From a virus: 46,328 nt of DNA. Within the stretch, counting starts at the first letter, position 1. The number at the start of each line of letters is the position of its first letter. Below, piece by piece: positions 1 to 5,205 of this stretch. Under the pieces are notes generated by a model. The model made no database searches. It saw only the letters and a program-made list of their open reading frames with translations, and was not told the origin of the DNA. The position numbers were made by a program, and so were the translations under genes. The DNA lies in the IMG/VR virus record IMGVR_UViG_3300018481_000032, positions 1 to 46,328 of that record, one strand, 5' to 3'.

Positions 1-123
1 CGTCCCACCACATACCCATGGGGGTACGGACGCTCCTGAGTGCACCACGTGCGGGGCTGCCCGACCACCCACCCCAGCGATAGAAAGGCTAAAGATGCCT
101 GAGGATCTGGAAGTCAAGCAATA
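1..123. repeat. Direct terminal repeat, left copy
   Basis: These 123 bases recur exactly at 46206-46328. The repeat contains the ribosome site and first ten codons of the gene at 95, so it is not a separate element. The usual explanation is the overlap left when an assembler closes a circular or circularly permuted molecule. A true short terminal repeat is possible but less likely, because the boundary falls inside a gene. Confidence 0.95.
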
Positions 124-505
124 CCAGCGTCGTTCCTACGAGGTCGATGCTGTCCTGGTAACCGAGGAGAACCTCGAGGCCGTAGCGAAGTGGTGCGGGG
201 GTGACGTACGCACTCACGTCGACAAGCTCAAGTACATCAAGGTCCGTGCCTTCCGGCCCATGAACGAGAGGCAGTCCAAGGCCTTCGTGGGCGACTACGT
301 GCTGTACGCCGGCACCGGCTACAAGGTCTACACCGCCAACGCGTTCAACAGCAGCTTCGTCGCGGGTACGGACGCACTGATCAACCACTGGCCCGACCAG
401 CTCGAGTTCAAGGAGCCTCCGGGAAAGAACCCGGACAACTGGACGCAAGCAGATCTCGACCGGAACAAGTCCGTGTACGACAACGGAGACTCTCTGGCCG
501 ACTAG
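95..505 (+). CDS. Conserved phage protein, YRKKP/PGDYV-like family
   Basis: This 136-residue soluble protein has unknown function. The start ATG is preceded by AGAAAGG. The N-terminal half has the pattern YEVDAVLVTEENLEAVAKW and then a WCGG turn, and the C-terminal half has FVGDYVLYAG. That is the layout of a small protein common in phages, in which a basic start, an EAV(Q/L) strand, a W-C-G turn and a GDY(V/I) strand occur in order. The gene at 45005 carries the same pattern, so the two are probably paralogues; they sit near each other on the circular map. The reading frame crosses the contig junction intact if the molecule is circular. No catalytic motif is visible. Confidence 0.8.
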   Translation: MPEDLEVKQYQRRSYEVDAVLVTEENLEAVAKWCGGDVRTHVDKLKYIKVRAFRPMNERQSKAFVGDYVLYAGTGYKVYTANAFNSSFVAGTDALINHWPDQLEFKEPPGKNPDNWTQADLDRNKSVYDNGDSLAD

Positions 506-557
506 AACCGCCCTGCTTAAGCCTCTGCAGGGGCTCGGCGTACGGGGCGTGAAGGAG

Positions 558-608
558 AACTGAATAGCGCGAGGGGGGAGTGCCCATCGACCCGGGGCTC
601 CCCTCTCG
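558..608 (+). other. AACTGAATAGC motif followed by GC-rich hairpin
   Basis: AACTGAATAGC at 558-568 is followed at once by a stem of about 12 pairs (570-581 with 597-608, two G-U pairs). The same word followed by a stem recurs at 1367-1416. Neither has a U-tract, so this is not a standard terminator. It could be a leader RNA structure or a protein-binding site. Confidence 0.45.
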
Positions 609-642
609 GCACCCTCATCCAAACTATTCAAGGAGACCACCC

Positions 643-783
643 ATGGACGAGAAGGTAACCCCAGCAGCATTCAAGGACTACAAGTCCCCCACCTACATCC
701 CTGAAGCAGTCCGAGAGGCCGCCGTGAAGGAGCAGAACAAGGTTCTTCGTGGCGGGGGGATGGCCCACCCCAAGAAGAAGTAG
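643..783 (+). CDS. Small lysine-rich protein
   Basis: This 46-residue protein is of unknown function. It starts at an ATG 7 bases after AGGAGACC and ends HPKKK. It is charged (many Lys and Glu), has no hydrophobic segment and no recognised motif. It is followed 14 bases later by another small Lys-rich gene whose ribosome site overlaps its stop region, so the two are probably co-translated. Small, highly charged early phage proteins often bind host proteins or nucleic acids, but nothing here shows that directly. Confidence 0.65.
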   Translation: MDEKVTPAAFKDYKSPTYIPEAVREAAVKEQNKVLRGGGMAHPKKK

Positions 784-797
784 AGGAGGTGATCTGT

Positions 798-914
798 ATG
801 GCGAAGGCCAAGAAGAAGGCCGAGGCTCCGGTGAACATCGTCGACACGGCGAAGGTTCCGGCCGCGGAGCCCGTCGGGAGAACTCACAACTCTCCCGAGG
901 AGAAGAAGAAGTAA
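798..914 (+). CDS. Small Lys/Glu-rich protein
   Basis: This 38-residue protein is of unknown function. The start ATG follows a very strong ribosome site (GAGGAGGTGAT), which is the main reason to accept so short a gene. It opens MAKAKKKAEA and closes SPEEKKK. The composition is Ala, Lys, Glu and Pro, so it is probably unstructured. It is second in a pair with the gene at 643, and both end in three lysines. Confidence 0.6.
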   Translation: MAKAKKKAEAPVNIVDTAKVPAAEPVGRTHNSPEEKKK

Positions 915-944
915 TTTCACAGCATCGCCGGCATCACCCGCACG

Positions 945-986
945 AAAATTCCCGGGGGGGCTGATTGCCACAGACTTTCAGCCCCC
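945..986 (+). promoter_or_regulatory. AAAATTCCCGGGGGG / CCACAGAC element with hairpin, copy 1
   Basis: AAAATTCCCGGGGGG (945-959) and CCACAGAC (968-975) are flanked by a nine-pair stem (956-964 with 978-986). The same two words occur in the same order and nearly the same spacing at 9133-9165. The role is unknown; packaging, replication or a structured leader for the next gene are possible. Confidence 0.5.
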
Positions 987-1018
987 TCGGCCCACTCCTT
1001 CTTTCGAAAGGTTTTGAC

Positions 1019-1303
1019 ATGGAGCGGTACCAGATGTACTCAAGCCGAGAGCTCTTCGAGATGATTCGCAGCAATCTCAACGCGTTGGCAAGAGCTCTCG
1101 ATGGGGTCTATCCCGACGAGCCCTATCCCGACCCGAGAGACATCGCTCTCTACGCGAAGCACACCCCCTTCGACAAGTTCATGGAGAACATGAACGAGCA
1201 TTACGAGTTGATCGGTCGACAGCTGGATGTCAACAAGCTCTTTGCTGAGATCACTCTCGAGAACCGAGAGATCGCGAATGAGCTGAGACGTCGCGTCCCA
1301 TAG
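1019..1303 (+). CDS. Hypothetical helical protein
   Basis: This 94-residue soluble protein has unknown function. The ATG is preceded by GAAAGG about 7 bases away. The sequence is largely amphipathic helix broken by a Pro/Asp/Tyr-rich loop (YPDEPYPDPRD, about residues 31-41), and the C-terminus is Arg-rich (ANELRRRVP). No catalytic motif, signal peptide or membrane segment is visible. Its upstream neighbour is the hairpin element at 945-986. The next structured element and promoter begin about 60 bases after its stop, so it probably ends a transcription unit. Confidence 0.65.
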   Translation: MERYQMYSSRELFEMIRSNLNALARALDGVYPDEPYPDPRDIALYAKHTPFDKFMENMNEHYELIGRQLDVNKLFAEITLENREIANELRRRVP

Positions 1304-1366
1304 AACTTCCCTTGGAGCTGATGGATCAGTACGGGGGAGGCCGGCGGATTGGAAACCCGCTATGAC

Positions 1367-1416
1367 AACTGAATAGCCGGTAGGGGTCGGCATCCCCCCC
1401 GCTTGGCCCCTACCGG
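1367..1416 (+). other. AACTGAATAGC motif followed by perfect GC-rich hairpin
   Basis: This is the second copy of the arrangement at 558-608. AACTGAATAGC (1367-1377) runs into a perfect ten-pair stem (1377-1386 with 1407-1416) with a C-rich loop. No U-tract follows. The first of the nine conserved promoter-like elements starts six bases downstream. Confidence 0.45.
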
Positions 1417-1421
1417 TGTAG

Positions 1422-1456
1422 TTCGCAAGATCCACATGGGTTGTAATGAGACCTAC
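1422..1456 (+). promoter_or_regulatory. Conserved early element (copy 1 of 9)
   Basis: TTCGCA, 14 bases, then TGTAATGAGACCTAC. Within the 14-base spacer an RCA triplet sits at positions 7-9, as in every copy. TGTAAT is one base from the -10 consensus, which suggests a promoter; the ATG of the next gene is about 26 bases beyond TGTAAT. Confidence 0.75.
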
Positions 1457-1472
1457 TACCCAAGGAGACCAC

Positions 1473-1604
1473 ATGAAGCACATCAAGCGTTTCTTCGTCA
1501 ACCTGTTCGGTGTGGAGCCCATGACCAACCGTCTGGACGCCTACCTGCAGCACGTTGACGAGCAGCGCCGGATGCCCGCCAAGCAGTGGAAGACTTTCGA
1601 GTAA
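1473..1604 (+). CDS. Small basic protein
   Basis: This 43-residue protein is of unknown function. It is expressed from element copy 1, with AAGGAGACC ahead of the ATG. The N-terminus MKHIKRFFVNLFGVEP is a short basic-amphipathic helix that could touch a membrane; the rest is polar and charged. It is a single-gene cassette: element, ribosome site, gene, then an intrinsic terminator seven bases after the stop. Similar small cassettes occur at 2323, 34886 and 36407. Confidence 0.65.
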   Translation: MKHIKRFFVNLFGVEPMTNRLDAYLQHVDEQRRMPAKQWKTFE

Positions 1605-1611
1605 CCCTCAC

Positions 1612-1641
1612 AGACAGGTGCCTACACGGCATCTGTCTTTT
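1612..1641 (+). terminator. Intrinsic terminator
   Basis: The stem AGACAGGTGCC pairs with GGCATCTGTCT (11 pairs, one G-U) around a five-base loop and ends in TTTT. It closes the cassette at 1473 and stands three bases before the next conserved element. Confidence 0.85.
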
Positions 1642-1643
1642 AC

Positions 1644-1678
1644 CACGCAATATCTACACGGCTTGTAATGAGACCTAC
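1644..1678 (+). promoter_or_regulatory. Conserved early element (copy 2 of 9)
   Basis: CACGCA, 14 bases with ACA at positions 7-9, then TGTAATGAGACCTAC. It lies directly between a terminator and the gene at 1693, as expected of a promoter. Confidence 0.75.
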
Positions 1679-1692
1679 TAGAAAGGACCATT

Positions 1693-1923
1693 ATGGCCGC
1701 CACCGATTCAACCGAGTTCGTTGTTGCTATCCACAACATCCTGACCATCGGCGCGGATCTCGTCGAATTGTTGAACAGAGATGTACGCCCTGAAACCCAG
1801 GAAACGGTATCCGCTGTCACAACAGTCGTCGAGACCCAAGCCCGACTGATCAGAATGCTGACGGAGAGCCAGCTCGAACTGACGGACAAGATCGACGACA
1901 TCGTCGCCAGATACTCCGACTAG
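1693..1923 (+). CDS. Hypothetical helical protein
   Basis: This 76-residue protein of unknown function is driven by element copy 2. The ATG follows GAAAGG by 6 bases. The sequence is almost entirely predicted helix with a heptad-like spacing of Leu, Ile and Val (for example IGADLVELLNRDV and LIRMLTESQLELTDKIDDIV), so a small coiled coil or helical bundle is likely. It has no membrane segment and no known motif. A terminator begins ten bases after its stop. Confidence 0.7.
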   Translation: MAATDSTEFVVAIHNILTIGADLVELLNRDVRPETQETVSAVTTVVETQARLIRMLTESQLELTDKIDDIVARYSD

Positions 1924-1932
1924 CCCCTCAAG

Positions 1933-1960
1933 ACCAAGTGCCCCAAGGCATTTGGTTTTT
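1933..1960 (+). terminator. Intrinsic terminator ahead of the acetyltransferase gene
   Basis: ACCAAGTGCC pairs with GGCATTTGGT (ten pairs, one G-U) and is followed by TTTT. The next gene starts 14 bases downstream with its own ribosome site and no visible promoter between, so the hairpin may act as a leaky attenuator. Confidence 0.85.
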
Positions 1961-1973
1961 CCTAAGGAGAACT

Positions 1974-2282
1974 ATGAAGACATCATCACATTGGTACCGC
2001 TCCGCTCAGGTCAAGCTATGTGAGTGGGACGAAGGCCCAGCGGTTCTTACGGGTATGCACTCTGAGCAGAAGAACCAGGGTCATGCTTCTGAGCTGATGG
2101 AGCAGATATGCCGGGTGTTCGACACCATGGGCATGACCGTTTTACTCGATGCCCAGCCGTATGGAAAGCGTAAGGACGGTCTCGATCAGAAACAGCTGAT
2201 CAAGTTCTACGAGAAATACGGCTTCAAAGTCGCCGACGCAGACCACGGACAGATCTTGATGGAGCGTACCCCTCGCACCTGA
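1974..2282 (+). CDS. GNAT-family N-acetyltransferase
   Basis: This 102-residue protein resembles the acetyl-CoA binding half of the GNAT fold. It has the motif A pattern Q-x-x-G-x-A (EQKNQGHASEL, about residues 31-41) followed by a helix, then QLIKFYEKYGF (75-85), which is the usual C-terminal FYxxxGF helix-turn of the family. GNAT enzymes transfer an acetyl group from acetyl-CoA to an amine; the substrate here is unknown and could be a host or phage protein, or a small molecule. The ATG has TAAGGAGAA ahead of it. It is shorter than most GNATs (about 140-160 residues), so the N-terminal strand set is minimal. Confidence 0.75.
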   Translation: MKTSSHWYRSAQVKLCEWDEGPAVLTGMHSEQKNQGHASELMEQICRVFDTMGMTVLLDAQPYGKRKDGLDQKQLIKFYEKYGFKVADADHGQILMERTPRT

Positions 2283-2306
2283 AACATGGCCTGTAATGAG
2301 ACCTAC
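2272..2306 (+). promoter_or_regulatory. Conserved early element (copy 3 of 9)
   Basis: CTCGCA, 14 bases with ACA at positions 7-9, then TGTAATGAGACCTAC. Unlike the other copies it overlaps the last codons of the preceding gene. Confidence 0.75.
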
Positions 2307-2322
2307 TACCGAAAGGAAAACC

Positions 2323-2505
2323 ATGAACAGGTTCCTGACCAACCTCCGCCGTCAGGCCGAGGAGAACCCCGTCATCGCCATCGGCGTGGGAGCAGCCGCA
2401 GTCACCGCACTGTCCAAGCTCCTATCCGCCAGCAACGAGAACCGGAACTCCAAGGCCTGGGCTAAGGAAGTCAACCGACGCGTGGCAACCAGCCGCTACA
2501 AGTAG
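2323..2505 (+). CDS. Small single-pass membrane protein
   Basis: This 60-residue protein of unknown function has a basic N-terminus (MNRFLTNLRRQ), one hydrophobic Ala/Val-rich segment (about residues 17-38) and a polar basic tail. That suggests one membrane helix. It is expressed from element copy 3 with GAAAGGA before the ATG, and is followed by an intrinsic terminator. Its layout resembles the gene at 36407, which also has a short Ala/Val helix followed by a polar tail behind the same element. Confidence 0.65.
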   Translation: MNRFLTNLRRQAEENPVIAIGVGAAAVTALSKLLSASNENRNSKAWAKEVNRRVATSRYK

Positions 2506-2514
2506 TCCCACAAG

Positions 2515-2541
2515 AGCTAAGTCCCACGGGATTTAGCTTTT
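2515..2541 (+). terminator. Intrinsic terminator
   Basis: AGCTAAGTCCC pairs with GGGATTTAGCT (one G-U, very tight loop) and ends in TTTT. Element copy 4 starts two bases later. Confidence 0.85.
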
Positions 2542-2542
2542 G

Positions 2543-2577
2543 CTCGCATGGATCGCACGGGTTGTAATGAGACCTAC
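2543..2577 (+). promoter_or_regulatory. Conserved early element (copy 4 of 9)
   Basis: CTCGCA, 14 bases with GCA at positions 7-9, then TGTAATGAGACCTAC. It is abutted by a terminator upstream and a ribosome site downstream. Confidence 0.75.
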
Positions 2578-2593
2578 TACCCAAGGAGACACC

Positions 2594-2833
2594 ATGAGTC
2601 CCGACCCCAAGTTCGCTTTCGTGATCGAGAACCACGTCACGTACCGACTGGCCTGTGCCGTGTGGCCCCATCTGACCGAGTTGACATTCGAGCAAGTTCG
2701 CAACAACTTCCTCGTCTTCGACGACCCAGATGGCAAGCCCGCGCTGTACAGCCCAGGCGCTGCTGCTGACAACTTCCGATACATCGAAGACGGACCCCAG
2801 ATCGTCCTCAAGAAAGTCACCCTCACCGAGTAA
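2594..2833 (+). CDS. Hypothetical protein
   Basis: This 79-residue soluble protein has unknown function. The ATG follows AAGGAGAC. It has alternating polar and hydrophobic stretches (FAFVIENHVTYRLA, FLVFDDPDGKPALYS, IVLKKVTLTE) consistent with a small alpha/beta fold. No catalytic signature is visible. It is driven by element copy 4 and followed ten bases later by a terminator, giving another one-gene cassette. Confidence 0.65.
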   Translation: MSPDPKFAFVIENHVTYRLACAVWPHLTELTFEQVRNNFLVFDDPDGKPALYSPGAAADNFRYIEDGPQIVLKKVTLTE

Positions 2834-2842
2834 CTCAAAGGG

Positions 2843-2870
2843 AGGGATGCTACACAGCATCTCTTCTTTT
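2843..2870 (+). terminator. Intrinsic terminator ahead of the 2884 peptide gene
   Basis: The stem at 2843-2851 pairs with 2856-2864 around ACAC, with a G-U pair, and runs into TTCTTTT. The ribosome site of the next gene starts only a few bases later. Confidence 0.75.
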
Positions 2871-2883
2871 CTTAGGAGGAATT

Positions 2884-2964
2884 GTGAAACTTCAACTTTG
2901 GGTTTGGGGACTCATAGTTGTTTTGTACGCGGCAATAGTGATAAGTCTTATTCTAAGGAGGTGA
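2884..2964 (+). CDS. 26-residue membrane micropeptide
   Basis: A GTG start follows TTAGGAGGA. The product is almost one continuous hydrophobic helix: VKLQLWVWGLIVVLYAAIV, then ISLILRR. It would span a membrane once, with a two-arginine end. Its last two sense codons and stop (AGG AGG TGA) are themselves the ribosome site of the helicase gene four bases downstream, so the two genes are translationally linked. The function is unknown; tiny hydrophobic phage peptides can act as lysis, exclusion or envelope-targeting factors. Acceptance rests on the strong ribosome site and clean helix. Confidence 0.6.
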   Translation: MKLQLWVWGLIVVLYAAIVISLILRR

Positions 2965-2967
2965 ACT

Positions 2968-4509
2968 ATGACTCTCAAGCCCCATCAGGAAGAAGCACTA
3001 CTCAAGATGCACAACGGCTGCATTCTGGCTGGTGGGACGGGAGTCGGTAAGTCCTACACCGCTGCTGCGTACTACATGAAGCGGGAGGCGCCCAAAGCGG
3101 TCTACGTCATCACGACAGCCAAGAAACGAGACAGCCTTGACTGGGCTGAGGAGTTCGCTCGCTACGGTGTGGGTCGTACTGCGTCCGTAGCCGGCTTGCT
3201 CACCGTCGACAGCTGGAACAACATCAACAAGTATGCGGAGGTCAAGGATGCCTTCTTCATCTTCGACGAGCAGCGTCTGGTTGGATCGGGCGCATGGACT
3301 AAAGCGTTTATCAAGATTGCTCGGCATAATCGGTGGATTCTGCTCAGTGCTACCCCTGGGGATACCTGGCTGGATTACATACCTGTCTTTGTTGCTAATG
3401 GTTTCTACCGTAACAGGACAGAATTCAAGCGGGAACACGTCATCTACAACACCTACAGCAAGTTCCCAAAGGTCGAGCGATACACAGGCGTAGGGAAGCT
3501 TGTACGGCTGCGTAACAGCCTACTGGTGCAGATGCCGTACATCAGGCACACACGACAGATTTCTAAGATCGTCTCAGTCGACTACGATCGAGACCTATTC
3601 GATAGGGTGGTGAATGACAGATGGCATGTATACGAGAACAGGCCGTTGAGGGACGTAGCGGAACTCTTCATTGTGATGAGGAAGGTTGTCAATTCCGATT
3701 CGACCCGGCTAACGGCTATCCAGCGACTCCTGAAGGTACACCCGAAACTGATTGTCTTCTACAACTTCGACTACGAGCTCGAAGCGTTGCGGAGTTTGTC
3801 CAGCAGGATAGAGATGCAGATCGAATCGAAGCCGGCGAAGATCCGCTCGATGTCATCCAGGACGCAGAAGAGCGAAAGCGAGAGCAACGACTCGGAGAAC
3901 TTGGAGTCTCTGAGGACACCATCCAGTGGCTCAAGGACGAGCTCAGGACCTACGTCATCGCAGCTCTCGAAGAGGAGACTCACAAGCGAAACCTCGAAGA
4001 GTACAAGCGAGAGTGGAACACCCCCATCGGACGAGTCAGGAGCATCACTGAAACAGATGACGGCCTCTTCGTTGATGCAGTCCTCGATCCAATCCTCCAA
4101 GGAGAAGGATCCGTCTACATCACTCCCGACGGAGACATCAGAGATGAAGACCTCAAGGCCCACGTCAACTGGCATAAAGAAGAAGGACACAACTTTTGCC
4201 ATTGCCGAAAGGAACGGCCACAAGCACCAGGCGATCCCGAACACGGATAGCTGGCTGTACCTAGTCCAGTATCAGGCAGGTGCGGAAGGGTGGAACTGCA
4301 TCTCCACAGACGCCATGGTCTTCTACAGCATGACGTACAGCTACAAGAACTTCCACCAGGCCCATGGACGAATTGACCGACTTAACACACCTTATACCAA
4401 TCTCTACTACTATGTGCTTAAGTCCAAGTCTCTCATCGATGTGGCCATCGCAAAGTCGTTGAAAGCCAAAAAGAACTTCAACGAGTCCGATTTCGCCCGT
4501 TCTGAGTAG
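2968..4509 (+). CDS. SF2 (DEAD-like) helicase with low-complexity insertion
   Basis: This 513-residue protein has motif I GGTGVGKS (22-29), a DEAD-like DEQR (100-103), motif III SAT (127-129), and in the second RecA domain FYNFDYELE (264-272), QAGAEGWN (436-443) and motif VI QAHGRIDR (464-471). These fit an ATP-driven nucleic-acid helicase of the phage type encoded beside nucleases. The ATG follows AAGGAGGTGA. Between residues about 276 and 411 the family layout is interrupted by a Ser/Thr/Glu-rich stretch that looks like a wrong-frame translation. Another frame of the same DNA reads as a well-formed protein (see 3621-4250). The flanking helicase motifs are intact and in frame, so the gene may still be functional with a large surface insertion. 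Confidence 0.85.
   Translation: MTLKPHQEEALLKMHNGCILAGGTGVGKSYTAAAYYMKREAPKAVYVITTAKKRDSLDWAEEFARYGVGRTASVAGLLTVDSWNNINKYAEVKDAFFIFDEQRLVGSGAWTKAFIKIARHNRWILLSATPGDTWLDYIPVFVANGFYRNRTEFKREHVIYNTYSKFPKVERYTGVGKLVRLRNSLLVQMPYIRHTRQISKIVSVDYDRDLFDRVVNDRWHVYENRPLRDVAELFIVMRKVVNSDSTRLTAIQRLLKVHPKLIVFYNFDYELEALRSLSSRIEMQIESKPAKIRSMSSRTQKSESESNDSENLESLRTPSSGSRTSSGPTSSQLSKRRLTSETSKSTSESGTPPSDESGASLKQMTASSLMQSSIQSSKEKDPSTSLPTETSEMKTSRPTSTGIKKKDTTFAIAERNGHKHQAIPNTDSWLYLVQYQAGAEGWNCISTDAMVFYSMTYSYKNFHQAHGRIDRLNTPYTNLYYYVLKSKSLIDVAIAKSLKAKKNFNESDFARSE
3621..4250 (+). CDS. Possible nested gene inside the helicase gene
   Basis: This frame stays open for 209 codons. From about 3786 to 4194 it has the look of real coding sequence. 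It reads RSVAEFVQQDRDADRIEAGE, then EERKREQRLGELGVSEDT, TPIGRVRSITETDDGLFVDA and GEGSVYITPDGDIRDED, with the genome's preferred CTC, GTC, ATC, CGA and GAC codons. The helicase frame over the same bases is low-complexity Ser/Thr. The only in-frame start is ATG 3621, far upstream inside conserved helicase sequence and with a weak ribosome site (GGTGG). It may be a nested gene, a segment reached by frameshifting, or a domain thrown out of frame by two compensating indels. I recognise no family. Confidence 0.4.
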   Translation: MACIREQAVEGRSGTLHCDEEGCQFRFDPANGYPATPEGTPETDCLLQLRLRARSVAEFVQQDRDADRIEAGEDPLDVIQDAEERKREQRLGELGVSEDTIQWLKDELRTYVIAALEEETHKRNLEEYKREWNTPIGRVRSITETDDGLFVDAVLDPILQGEGSVYITPDGDIRDEDLKAHVNWHKEEGHNFCHCRKERPQAPGDPEHG

Positions 4510-4545
4510 ATAAAGAGTTAATATCTACTGTCCGATTTGTCATTT

Positions 4546-4647
4546 CTGCCAAAAACAGGGGTACAAAAACTCTTCACGCGAGGTTAGTTAATATCTAGAT
4601 ATTACATAGACCTCTATAGAAACTTTTTGTACAAGAAATCTTGGCAG
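4546..4647. promoter_or_regulatory. AT-rich control region with nested inverted repeats; candidate origin
   Basis: Within a strikingly AT-rich island (about 4510-4640), CTGCCAA (4546-4552) and GTACAAAAA (4561-4569) are mirrored by TTTTTGTAC (4624-4632) and TTGGCAG (4641-4647). Between them lies a perfect 16-base palindrome, TAATATCTAGATATTA (4589-4604). The word GTTAATATCTA occurs at about 4517 and 4587. The layout fits an operator/promoter region or a replication origin. Confidence 0.5.
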
Positions 4648-4662
4648 ATCGAAGGGAGGCTC

Positions 4663-5166
4663 ATGAAAGAGCAATGGCGCACAATCCCCGACTTCCCCTC
4701 CTACGCCGTAAGTGATCGCGGCAGGATCATGAACACGTACTCGGATCACATCAAGGTCGCCAGCATCAACCAGCAAGGTATACCTCATGTGCTCCTCTCT
4801 GAGGGTGGTGAGCATCACCGCAGAGTTGTAGCACTGCTGGTAGCCAAGGCGTTCTTGGAACCTCCGCCAGTTACATGGCAGCACGCATCTCCAATCAACC
4901 TGGATGGTGACCGGACCAACAACTGTGTAGAGAATCTGGAGTGGAGACCCAGATGGTTTGCGATCCGGTACCACCAGCAGTTCCTCAAGGGCATGGCATT
5001 CGGATTCACGGGTGGTGTGCAGCTCATCCAGACAGGGGAGATCTTTGAGGACGTCCGTGATGCTGCTCTCAAGTATGGATTACTCGAGAACGACATCATC
5101 GTGTCTGCTCATACAGCTACGCCAGTCTTCCCTCAGTGGTTGGAGTTCCAGCTCCTTCCTCAGTAG
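4663..5166 (+). CDS. HNH/NUMOD4-family protein, catalytic His possibly lost
   Basis: This 167-residue protein opens with the NUMOD4 signature W-x-x-IPDFPSYAVSDRGRI (about 5-20) and continues into an HNH-like segment (RRVVALLVAKAFLE, then PINLDGDRTNNCVENLEW). NUMOD4 domains bind DNA in homing-type nucleases; the HNH part normally cuts it. In the family the position before LDGD is usually His; here it is Asn, so cleavage may be impaired and the protein could be a DNA-binding regulator. The ATG follows GAAGGGAGG. An in-frame upstream start exists but would lie in the AT-rich repeat. It sits between the helicase and nuclease genes, directly after the inverted-repeat region. Confidence 0.75.
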   Translation: MKEQWRTIPDFPSYAVSDRGRIMNTYSDHIKVASINQQGIPHVLLSEGGEHHRRVVALLVAKAFLEPPPVTWQHASPINLDGDRTNNCVENLEWRPRWFAIRYHQQFLKGMAFGFTGGVQLIQTGEIFEDVRDAALKYGLLENDIIVSAHTATPVFPQWLEFQLLPQ

Positions 5167-5176
5167 GCATAGATAT

Positions 5177-5205
5177 TCCCACGCGCACCATTCGCGGTAT
5201 ATAAT
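5177..5205 (+). promoter_or_regulatory. Possible sigma-70-type promoter
   Basis: A perfect TATAAT (5200-5205) lies in the 96-base gap before the VRR-NUC gene, inside TATATAAT. A clear -35 box is not visible at the usual distance, so the call rests mainly on the -10 hexamer and the position. Confidence 0.4.

Noticed and set aside
3771-4244. 157-codon minus-strand frame opposite the odd helicase insert
   Set aside because: The Ser/Phe/Asp-rich translation is explained by the plus-strand coding frame at 3786-4194, and no start signal is present.
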